From contig CABQCB010000116.1 in NCBI GenBank assembly GCA_902462475.1, positions 1 to 6,324 on the forward strand: a DNA stretch of 6,324 nucleotides. Reading direction: 5' to 3'. Position numbers and translations under genes: made by a program. Under the pieces are notes generated by a model, which saw only the letters and a program-made list of their open reading frames with translations, did no database searches and was not told the origin of the DNA. Shown here one piece after another: positions 1 through 4,506 of the stretch (position 1 is the first letter of the stretch; the number at the start of each line of letters is the position of its first letter). This DNA is from an uncultured Oscillibacter sp. Lineage in GTDB: Bacteria; Bacillota_A; Clostridia; Oscillospirales; Oscillospiraceae.

Positions 1-137
1 ATCGCACCGAGGCCGATGGCGCTTACAAGGTTGCAGTGAAGAAAGTCGATCAGGCTGTTGCCAAGGGCGTTCTGCACAAGAACACGGCTGCGCATCGCAA
101 GAGCGCCATGACCCTGAAGCTCAACAAGCTGGGCTGA
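1..137 (+). CDS. rpsT: 30S ribosomal protein S20, C-terminal part (5' end outside window)
   Basis: This is the last 44 residues of ribosomal protein S20, read in the frame starting at base 3 and ending at TGA 135-137. S20 is a primary 16S rRNA-binding protein of the small subunit. The visible part carries the family signature: a basic helix with a VDQAVAKGV stretch, then LHKNTAAHRKSAMTLKLNKL, which is the usual S20 C-terminus. The start and N-terminal helix lie to the left of the window. Codon choice includes many GTT and GCT codons, as expected for a highly expressed ribosomal gene. A strong intrinsic terminator follows 22 bp after the stop, so the gene is probably the end of its transcript. 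I am confident of the identity despite truncation, because the C-terminal motif is distinctive. Confidence 0.93.
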   Translation, partial: RTEADGAYKVAVKKVDQAVAKGVLHKNTAAHRKSAMTLKLNKLG

Positions 138-157
138 TCGTTTCATGAACGAAATAG

Positions 158-192
158 AAAGGACATCCGCAGGATGTCCTTTTTGTTTTTTC
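158..192 (+). terminator. Intrinsic terminator of rpsT (first repeat copy)
   Basis: The arms AGGACATCC (160-168) and GGATGTCCT (172-180) pair perfectly around a GCA loop and are followed by a T-rich tract. Flanking A's at 158-159 extend the stem through A-U pairs. It lies 22 bp after the rpsT stop codon. Confidence 0.93.
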
Positions 193-225
193 AAAGAGAA
201 GCAGATATGTTTCGCGGCGGGAAGG
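161..225 (+). repeat. 65-bp direct repeat, copy 1
   Basis: Bases 161-225 recur at 336-400 with 63 of 65 positions identical by hand alignment. The differences are T versus C and G versus C near the right end. The repeat starts at the terminator hairpin arm and continues about 45 bp past it, through the T-tract and an A/G-rich tail. The copies lie 175 bp apart, start to start. Confidence 0.93.
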
Positions 226-335
226 AAGAAAGCTGCGAAAGAAACCCAGGAGGGGTGTCTTTCGCTTTGGATCAGATCCGTTTGCGCCGGAGGCGGAAAC
301 GTAGGCCCCGGCCGGGCCCCAGGGCCGGACGGGGC
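226..335. other. Hairpin-rich spacer between the two repeat copies
   Basis: No convincing gene lies here, but inverted repeats are dense. GCGAAAGA (235-242) pairs with TCTTTCGC (258-265), and the stem continues inward with ACCC/GGGT after one mismatch. GGATC/GATCC form a short palindrome at 269-279. The arms 280-288 and 292-300 pair with one mismatch around GGA. CCGGCC (308-313) faces GGCCGG (323-328). I do not recognise an RNA family or a mobile-element end. It could be a structured intergenic repeat or a noncoding RNA body, but no promoter is evident. Confidence 0.55.
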
Positions 336-366
336 GGACATCCGCAGGATGTCCTTTTTGTTTTTT
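336..366 (+). terminator. Duplicate of the rpsT terminator (second copy)
   Basis: GGACATCC (336-343) pairs with GGATGTCC (347-354) around GCA, followed by TTTTTGTTTTTT. The full hairpin and T-tract are intact, so this copy should also terminate plus-strand transcription. The bases before it are G/C rather than A, unlike copy 1. Confidence 0.85.
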
Positions 367-400
367 CAAAGAGAAGCAGATATGTTCCGCGCCGGGAAGG
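336..400 (+). repeat. 65-bp direct repeat, copy 2
   Basis: This is the second copy of the 161-225 repeat, with 2 mismatches. Sequence similarity stops abruptly after GGGAAGG at 394-400, and upstream of 336 the flanks also differ. The repeat therefore has sharp ends on both sides. Confidence 0.93.
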
Positions 401-418
401 TACGGCTCTGTTTTGCGG

Positions 419-452
419 CAGCATCCCGCTGGGATGCTGTTTTTCTTTTTTT
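419..452 (+). terminator. Third intrinsic terminator upstream of tatD
   Basis: CAGCATCCC (419-427) pairs with GGGATGCTG (431-439) around GCT, followed by a long T-rich tract from 440. Its sequence differs from the two repeat-borne terminators. It makes three stacked terminators between rpsT and the tatD operon. Confidence 0.88.
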
Positions 453-461
453 CTGGGCCTG

Positions 462-487
462 TTCATTTGGGCGGGACGTGGTACAAT
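462..487 (+). promoter_or_regulatory. Candidate extended -10 promoter for the tatD operon
   Basis: TACAAT (482-487) preceded by TG-N (479-481) fits an extended -10 element. No good -35 hexamer lies at 16-18 bp spacing; TTCATT at 462-467 is too close. The position, after three terminators and about 60 bp before the tatD start, supports the call. Confidence 0.6.
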
Positions 488-546
488 ACAGACTGTAAAA
501 AAGACGGAAAAAGCCCGCGGCGCCGCCGCGGAGAACGAGGTGACCT

Positions 547-1314
547 ATGCGGATTTTCGATACCCATGCCCATTACGACTCCGGCGCCTTCAACGCCGAC
601 CGGGACGCGGTGCTCTCGGCCCTGCCGGAGGCGGGGGTGGCGCTGGTGGTGAACCCCGGGTGCGACGTGCCCTCCTCCCAGGCCGCGGTGGCTCTGGCGG
701 AGCAGTATCCCCATGTATATGCCGCCGTGGGCATCCACCCGGAGGACTGCGCCGGCTGCACGGACGCGGACTTTGACGCCGTCCGGGCCCTGTGCGCCCA
801 CGAAAAGGTGGTGGCCATCGGGGAGATCGGCCTGGACTACTACTGGCCGGAGAACCCGCCCCGGGACTTCCAGAAAGAGGTGTTCCGCCGTCAGATCCAG
901 CTGGCCCTGGAGCTGGACCTGCCCGTTATCATCCACGACCGGGAGGCCCACGGGGACTCGCTGGACATCGTGCGGGAGTATCCGGCGCTGCGTGGCGTGT
1001 TCCACTGCTTTTCCGGCAGCCCGGAGATGGCGGCGGAGCTTTTGAAGCGGGGCTGGTACCTGGGGTTCAACGGTCCCATCACCTACAAAAACGCCCGCCG
1101 GGCCCCCGAGGTGGCGGCCATCACGCCTCTGGACCGGATGGTGGTAGAGACGGACGCCCCCTATCTTACCCCGGTCCCCTTCCGGGGCAAGCGCAACGAC
1201 AGCCGGTATCTCTCCTATGTCATCGAAACGCTGGCATCGTGGAAGGGCGTGACGCCGGAGGAAATGGCGGACATCACGCTGGAAAACGGCAAACGATTGT
1301 ACGGATTGGAGTGA
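547..1314 (+). CDS. TatD-family metal-dependent hydrolase (putative DNase)
   Basis: This 255-residue protein has the usual length and motif order of the TatD/YcfH family, which are TIM-barrel metal-dependent hydrolases reported to act as 3'-5' deoxyribonucleases. The metal ligands expected for the family are visible. They are His7 and His9 in FDTHAHYD, Glu93 in AIGEIGLDYYW, His130 in VIIHDREAHGD, His153 in VFHCFSGS and Asp203 in VVETDAPYLTP. The residues PFRGKRND that usually follow are also present. No signal peptide is seen, so it should be cytosolic. The chosen ATG has GAGG at 537-540 and leads directly into the first metal motif. It heads an operon with a DUF4253 gene and a TatD-linked radical SAM gene. 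The exact substrate cannot be read from sequence, so I give no finer symbol. Confidence 0.95.
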   Translation: MRIFDTHAHYDSGAFNADRDAVLSALPEAGVALVVNPGCDVPSSQAAVALAEQYPHVYAAVGIHPEDCAGCTDADFDAVRALCAHEKVVAIGEIGLDYYWPENPPRDFQKEVFRRQIQLALELDLPVIIHDREAHGDSLDIVREYPALRGVFHCFSGSPEMAAELLKRGWYLGFNGPITYKNARRAPEVAAITPLDRMVVETDAPYLTPVPFRGKRNDSRYLSYVIETLASWKGVTPEEMADITLENGKRLYGLE

Positions 1315-1356
1315 GCCTGTTTCCGAAGGCTCGGTTGGATCAAAGGAGGAGCAGCA

Positions 1357-2094
1357 ATGGAAAAAATGGAAGATGAGATCACGAAAGAGATGATATCCTA
1401 TCTGGGCTGCCCTTGTCAGGTCTTCCCGCCCGACGCAAAGACGGAGGATCTCATGGCGGCTTATCGGCAAGCCAGATCAGAGGGGGAAAAAGAGGGCTTT
1501 TGGCCTGTGATGGTGGCGGCTGAAGATGAGATCCTCCTGGAAACTCTGCAGATGAACCTGCGTGGGGAAACGGTGGAAACCTACCGCCGCAGGATTCTGG
1601 AGGAGCCGGTGGAGGAGGGGCGCATCTACTTTGCTCGGATGATCGCCCGTTGGAAAGAGCGGAATCAAAAGCTTTATGATAGCTTCATGGGGGAGCCGGA
1701 GGAAGGCTGCTATCCTTCCTGGATGGATGAATTTCCAGGCAACCCTGCGCAAAGGAACTCCTTTGGGAATGTGGATCGGAGGATGATCCTGGCGCGGATC
1801 CCTGTGGAGCATCCGTGGGAGATCTTTGCGTATCTTCCGTTCGGCGGGTGGAACGATTGTCCCGACACGCCCGGACTCATGGCTGCGGCCAAACACTGGA
1901 ACCAGCGGTACGGGGCGGTGCCTGTATCTATGAACCACGACTGTTTGGAATTTGTGGTCCCTTCCCCTGTCCGGCGCAAAGATACAGCTATGCTGACGGT
2001 GGAGCAGTTTGTCTGGTGCATGGATCTGGAGGATATCAGTGAACGGAGAGAGCATCTGGCCCGGTATACGGTGTGGCCTTTCTGGTGGGACTGA
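1357..2094 (+). CDS. DUF4253 domain-containing protein
   Basis: This 245-residue protein has a C-terminal DUF4253 domain at about residues 145-245. It is recognised from the run IPVEHPWEIFAYLPFGGWNDCP, then an AAKHWNQRYGAVPVSMNHDCLEF-like segment, VEQFVWCMDLEDI and the terminal TVWPFWWD. Domain function is unknown. The N-terminal part is acidic and helical, and its GFWPVMVAAEDEILLETL segment (about residues 47-64) resembles the region that often precedes DUF4253. No signal peptide or membrane segment is visible. ATG 1357 is preferred over the in-frame ATG at 1366 because AGGAGG (1344-1349) lies 7 bp upstream of it. It sits 42 bp after tatD and 30 bp before the radical SAM gene, so it is probably cotranscribed with both. 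Its codon use is visibly less G/C-ending than its neighbours, which may point to later insertion. Confidence 0.88.
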   Translation: MEKMEDEITKEMISYLGCPCQVFPPDAKTEDLMAAYRQARSEGEKEGFWPVMVAAEDEILLETLQMNLRGETVETYRRRILEEPVEEGRIYFARMIARWKERNQKLYDSFMGEPEEGCYPSWMDEFPGNPAQRNSFGNVDRRMILARIPVEHPWEIFAYLPFGGWNDCPDTPGLMAAAKHWNQRYGAVPVSMNHDCLEFVVPSPVRRKDTAMLTVEQFVWCMDLEDISERREHLARYTVWPFWWD

Positions 2095-2124
2095 GCGGCG
2101 AATGAAAGCAAGGAGTGAATTTTT

Positions 2125-2745
2125 ATGGAAAAAGGCTTTACCATCACCTATGAATACGGGGACAATCTCTATGTGAACCCCACCAACCGCTGCAATTTCA
2201 ACTGCAATTTCTGCCTGCGCCACAACGGCTCCGGCGGCAGCATCTATACCCATAACCTGTGGCTGGAGCGGGAGCCGACAAAAGAAGAACTCCTGGACTC
2301 CATCGAGGGCCGGGACCTGACGAAATACCGCCAGCTGGTGTTCGTGGGCTTCGGAGAGCCCACCTACCGCTTCGACGATATCTGCTGGGTCATCGACCAG
2401 ATGAAAGCCCACGGCACGAAGATCTTCACCCGCATGGACACCAACGGCACCGGCAGCATCATCAATGGCCGGGACATCGCCCCGGAATTTGCAGGCCGGT
2501 TCGACATGGTATCCATCTCCCTGAACACGGACACGGCGGAAAAGTACGATGCCCTGTGCCACCCCAACTTCCCCGGGGCCTACGAGGCCATGCTGGACTT
2601 TGCCCGGCGGGTCAGGGCGTACGTGCCCACGGTCATGATGACCGTGGTGGACACCATTCCCCCTGAGGAGATCGAGCATTGCCGCAAGATCTGCGAGGAG
2701 GACGTGGGCGCCACCTACCGGGTGCGGGCGTACATCCAGGAATAA
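2125..2745 (+). CDS. TatD-linked radical SAM protein
   Basis: This 206-residue protein belongs to the radical SAM superfamily and most resembles the TatD family-associated group (TIGR04038). It has CNFNCNFC with Cys23, Cys27 and Cys30, the CxxxCxxC ligands for a 4Fe-4S cluster that cleaves S-adenosylmethionine. GFGEPTYR at residues 75-82 corresponds to the GGEP SAM-binding motif, and MDTNG (104-108) and MVSISLNTD (128-136) match later barrel strands. There is no C-terminal SPASM or other extra cluster domain, so it is a minimal radical SAM core. The substrate is unknown for the family. The start has AAGGAG (2110-2115), 9 bp away. It is the last gene of the tatD operon and is followed at once by a terminator. 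Its place two genes after tatD fits the family's known linkage. Confidence 0.92.
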   Translation: MEKGFTITYEYGDNLYVNPTNRCNFNCNFCLRHNGSGGSIYTHNLWLEREPTKEELLDSIEGRDLTKYRQLVFVGFGEPTYRFDDICWVIDQMKAHGTKIFTRMDTNGTGSIINGRDIAPEFAGRFDMVSISLNTDTAEKYDALCHPNFPGAYEAMLDFARRVRAYVPTVMMTVVDTIPPEEIEHCRKICEEDVGATYRVRAYIQE

Positions 2746-2746
2746 G

Positions 2747-2776
2747 AAAAAAGGACGCCGAACGGCGTCCTTTTTC
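2747..2776. terminator. Bidirectional terminator between the radical SAM and VOC genes
   Basis: GGACGCC (2753-2759) pairs with GGCGTCC (2764-2770), with A's before and T's after. A T-tract is therefore present on either strand. It lies between two convergent genes, 7 bp after one stop codon and 7 bp from the other, and should serve both. Confidence 0.93.
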
Positions 2777-2777
2777 T

Positions 2778-3182
2778 TTACAGCATGTGCAGAAGTTCGA
2801 TCTGCTCACCGGAGGGGCCGGTGAAAAACCAGTTTTCCAGTCCGCCGAAGAGATCCGGCAGCACCACCTTCTCCTCCGTCATGAAGGTATTCACGCCGGC
2901 CTGGCGGAGGGCAGCGGCGGCCGCGTCCACGTCAGGGACGTACACGGCGATGTGAGGGATGTTGCCCTCGGTCATGGGGGCGGGGACGGGGGACTGGATC
3001 AGCTCCAGCGTGGCCCCGGCGAAGTCCACCAGCGCCAGAAGCTTGTCCCCGTCCGGCGTGGGGATCACGTCCTTTTTTTGCAGCGTGCCGCCGATGCGCT
3101 CATAAAAGCGGATGCTCTCTTCCATATCCCGGGTGTGGACGGCGATGTGGCCCAGACCCTCATAAAGCTCCTTGCAGTTCAT
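2778..3182 (-). CDS. VOC (glyoxalase/bleomycin-resistance) family protein
   Basis: This 134-residue protein has two repeated beta-alpha-beta-beta-beta modules typical of the vicinal oxygen chelate fold. The first begins GLGHIAVHTRDMEESIRFYERIGG and the second begins IPHIAVYVPDVDAAAAALRQAG. The four expected metal-ligand positions are filled: His12, Glu60 (ATLELIQSP), His77 and Glu129 (SGEQIELLHML). The overall pattern resembles lactoylglutathione lyase-like proteins, but VOC members catalyse many reactions and the substrate cannot be assigned. It should be a soluble cytosolic enzyme. The start is supported by GGAGG (complement of 3190-3194), 7 bp upstream. The gene is monocistronic, convergent with the tatD operon and divergent from rpsF. 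Confidence 0.9.
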   Translation of the reverse strand: MNCKELYEGLGHIAVHTRDMEESIRFYERIGGTLQKKDVIPTPDGDKLLALVDFAGATLELIQSPVPAPMTEGNIPHIAVYVPDVDAAAAALRQAGVNTFMTEEKVVLPDLFGGLENWFFTGPSGEQIELLHML

Positions 3183-3196
3183 AAAAATGCCTCCCT

Positions 3197-3213
3197 GCGC
3201 GCCTGGGGCGCGC
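3197..3213 (-). other. GC hairpin in the VOC gene leader, next to its ribosome binding site
   Basis: GCGCGCC (3197-3203) and GGCGCGC (3207-3213) form a perfect 7-bp stem around a 3-base loop. On the minus-strand transcript it ends just upstream of the AGGGAGG site. It has no T-tract, so it is not a terminator. A role in translation or mRNA stability is possible but unproven. Confidence 0.5.
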
Positions 3214-3226
3214 GTTGATTTTCCCT

Positions 3227-3255
3227 ATCATAGCACAAATGCCGCCGGAGGGAAA
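3227..3255 (-). promoter_or_regulatory. Candidate promoter of the VOC gene
   Basis: On the minus strand, TATGAT (complement of 3227-3232) is preceded by TGC, giving an extended -10. At 17-bp spacing the -35 region reads TTTCCC (3250-3255), a weak match. It lies about 45 bp upstream of the start codon. Confidence 0.6.
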
Positions 3256-3293
3256 CGGAAAATGCAAAAAGCGAAAAAATTCTGAAATTTTTC

Positions 3294-3321
3294 TTGACAT
3301 TTTCCTTGGTTGCTATATAAT
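3294..3321 (+). promoter_or_regulatory. Strong promoter of the rpsF-ssb-rpsR operon
   Basis: A perfect TTGACA (3294-3299) and a perfect TATAAT (3316-3321) are separated by 16 bp. The region upstream, 3259-3293, is A/T-rich with A and T tracts like an UP element. It includes an imperfect inverted repeat at 3273-3293 that ends right at the -35. Confidence 0.92.
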
Positions 3322-3352
3322 AATAAGGCTCGCAGTCTGCGGGCATATCCTT

Positions 3353-3374
3353 GCTCTCATCTTCGAATGAGGGC
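3353..3374 (+). promoter_or_regulatory. Hairpin in the rpsF leader, possible S6:S18 autoregulatory element
   Basis: GCTCTCAT (3353-3360) pairs with ATGAGGGC (3367-3374), including one G-U pair, around a 6-base loop. It sits 11 bp upstream of the rpsF ribosome binding site. In many bacteria the rpsF leader binds the S6:S18 complex as feedback control. I cannot confirm the CCG-containing bulge typical of that motif, so only the hairpin itself is certain. Confidence 0.4.
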
Positions 3375-3399
3375 CATTTGTCCAAAAGGAGGTGCAATC

Positions 3400-3696
3400 A
3401 TGGCAAAGGTTTCTGCCAATTATGAGGTCGTTTACATCATCGACCCTGCACAGGGGGAAGAGGGCATCGCCGCTCTGGTGAACAACTTCAAGACCCTGGC
3501 TGAGCAGAATGGTTCCGCTGTTGAGGTGGAAGAGTGGGGCAGCCGCAAGCTGGCCTATCCCATCAACTTCAAGAACGATGGCTACTATGTGCTGATGAGC
3601 TTCACCAGCGAGCCTTCCTTCCCGAAGGAGCTGGATCGTAAGCTGCGGATCACTGACGGCATCATGCGTTCCCTGATCGTCTGCAAGGGCGAATAA
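3400..3696 (+). CDS. rpsF: 30S ribosomal protein S6
   Basis: This 98-residue protein is ribosomal protein S6, which binds S18 and 16S rRNA in the platform of the small subunit. Family features include ANYEVVYIIDP at the N-terminus, the central VEEWGSRKLAYPINFKNDGYYVL and the helix KELDRKLRITDGIMRSLIV. The length matches short Firmicute S6 proteins without a long acidic tail. The frame stays open upstream to an ATG at 3310, but that start overlaps the -35/-10 spacer of the promoter. ATG 3400 is correct because AAAGGAGGTG lies 7 bp upstream and because the S6 homology begins there. It is the first gene of the conserved S6-SSB-S18 operon. Its stop overlaps the ssb ribosome binding site, which suggests translational coupling. 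Confidence 0.97.
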   Translation: MAKVSANYEVVYIIDPAQGEEGIAALVNNFKTLAEQNGSAVEVEEWGSRKLAYPINFKNDGYYVLMSFTSEPSFPKELDRKLRITDGIMRSLIVCKGE

Positions 3697-3708
3697 GGAG
3701 GCATTTTC

Positions 3709-4158
3709 ATGCTGAACAAGATCATTCTCATGGGTCGGCTGACCCGTGACCCCGAGCTGCGCCGCACGGGAAGCGGCACCGCTGTCACGTCCTTCTCCCT
3801 GGCCGTGGACCGGGACTTCAAGTCCCAGAGCGGCGAGAAGGAGACGGACTTCATCGACATCGTTGCCTGGCGCAGCACCGCGGAATTTGTCAGCAAGTAC
3901 TTTACCAAGGGCCGCATGGCCGTGGTGGAGGGCCGGCTGCAGATCCGGGACTGGACGGATAAGGACGGCGGCAAGCGCAGAAGCGCCGAGGTCGTGGCCG
4001 ACAACGTCTATTTCGGGGATTCCAAGCGGGACGGCGCCGGCGATTACGGTGCCCCTGCTTACAGCGCACCCATGGGTGGCCGCGCATCCGCCGCTCCCAT
4101 GGACAGCCATTCCGATTTCGCCGAGATCGGCGAGGAGGACGGCGACCTGCCGTTCTGA
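3709..4158 (+). CDS. ssb: Single-stranded DNA-binding protein
   Basis: This 149-residue protein is the single-stranded DNA-binding protein, which coats exposed strands during replication, recombination and repair. The OB-fold covers about residues 1-104, starting MLNKIILMGRLTRDPELR. It includes the ETDFIDIVAWRSTAEFVSKYF segment, the VVEGRLQIRDW strand and AEVVADNVYFGD. Residues about 105-140 form a flexible Gly/Ala/Pro/Ser linker. The acidic tip ends EEDGDLPF, equivalent to the DDDIPF tail that recruits partner proteins. AAGGAGG (3695-3701) lies 7 bp before the start and overlaps the rpsF stop codon. The rpsF-ssb-rpsR order is the standard one in Firmicutes. No anomaly is seen. Confidence 0.97.
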   Translation: MLNKIILMGRLTRDPELRRTGSGTAVTSFSLAVDRDFKSQSGEKETDFIDIVAWRSTAEFVSKYFTKGRMAVVEGRLQIRDWTDKDGGKRRSAEVVADNVYFGDSKRDGAGDYGAPAYSAPMGGRASAAPMDSHSDFAEIGEEDGDLPF

Positions 4159-4182
4159 TCTTAAAAAAGGAGGAACCATTTC

Positions 4183-4434
4183 ATGGCTTTTGATCGTGAA
4201 GCGAGACCCGCTCGTCCCATGCGCGGCAAGCGCCGCAAGGTCTGCCAGTTCTGCGCGGACAAGTGCGAGTCCATCGATTACAAGGACGCCGCCAAGCTGC
4301 GTCGCTTTGTTTCTGAGCGTTCCAAGATTCTGCCCCGCAGAACCACCGGCACCTGCGCCATGCATCAGCGTCAGCTGACCGAGGCCATCAAGCGTGCCCG
4401 TCAGATCGCTCTGCTGCCCTACGTCACCGACTAA
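4183..4434 (+). CDS. rpsR: 30S ribosomal protein S18 (zinc-ligand form)
   Basis: This 83-residue protein is ribosomal protein S18, which binds the platform of the small subunit together with S6. It is recognised from [61 protein letters not shown]. Four cysteines, at 21, 24, 28 and 58, are arranged as a zinc-ribbon-like set. This is the C+ paralogue type, which can give way to a cysteine-free copy under zinc limitation in some bacteria. The N-terminus is basic, as usual. AAAGGAGG (about 4166-4173) lies 9 bp before the start. It is the last gene of the operon and is followed by a strong terminator. Confidence 0.97.
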   Translation: MAFDREARPARPMRGKRRKVCQFCADKCESIDYKDAAKLRRFVSERSKILPRRTTGTCAMHQRQLTEAIKRARQIALLPYVTD

Positions 4435-4451
4435 GGCACAGCCGCAAAGAG

Positions 4452-4491
4452 AAAAAACCGGCCTGTTTTCGGACAGGCCGGTCTTTTTTTG
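4452..4491. terminator. Bidirectional terminator between rpsR and the DUF815 gene
   Basis: ACCGGCCTGT (4457-4466) pairs perfectly with ACAGGCCGGT (4473-4482) around a 6-base loop. A run of A's precedes it and a run of T's follows it. It lies between the convergent rpsR and DUF815 genes and can act on both strands. Confidence 0.95.
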
Positions 4492-4506
4492 CTTGTTCCA
4501 GCGGCT

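Noticed and set aside
161..400. CRISPR array or insertion sequence from the direct repeats
   Set aside because: There are only two 65-bp copies containing a terminator, with one 110-bp spacer. No transposase, target duplication or cas gene is visible.
145..776. Two overlapping plus-strand reading frames through the repeat region (145-498 and 174-776)
   Set aside because: They run through three terminators and repeats, have no ribosome binding site or recognisable protein, and the second overlaps tatD in another frame.
1313..1332. Terminator between tatD and the DUF4253 gene
   Set aside because: GAGCCT/AGGCTC can form a 6-bp stem, but no T-tract follows, so it should not end transcription.
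463..1470. 335-codon minus-strand reading frame
   Set aside because: It lies opposite tatD, whose family motifs are complete. Its composition (His, Arg, Gly, Val-rich) is typical of an antisense shadow in GC-rich DNA.
1477..2679. 400-codon minus-strand reading frame opposite the DUF4253 and radical SAM genes
   Set aside because: It is long but spans two well-supported genes and the gap between them, with no recognisable motif. GC-rich codon use keeps the opposite strand open.
3179..3397. 72-codon minus-strand reading frame between the VOC gene and rpsF
   Set aside because: It would run through the rpsF leader and promoter and the VOC promoter, and it has no supporting motif.
3310..3399. Longer S6 with an N-terminal extension from ATG 3310
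   Set aside because: This start lies inside the promoter, before the -10 hexamer. The strong ribosome binding site and S6 homology both point to ATG 3400.
3313..4365. 350-codon minus-strand reading frame opposite rpsF-ssb-rpsR
   Set aside because: It is antisense to three certain genes and has no family resemblance.
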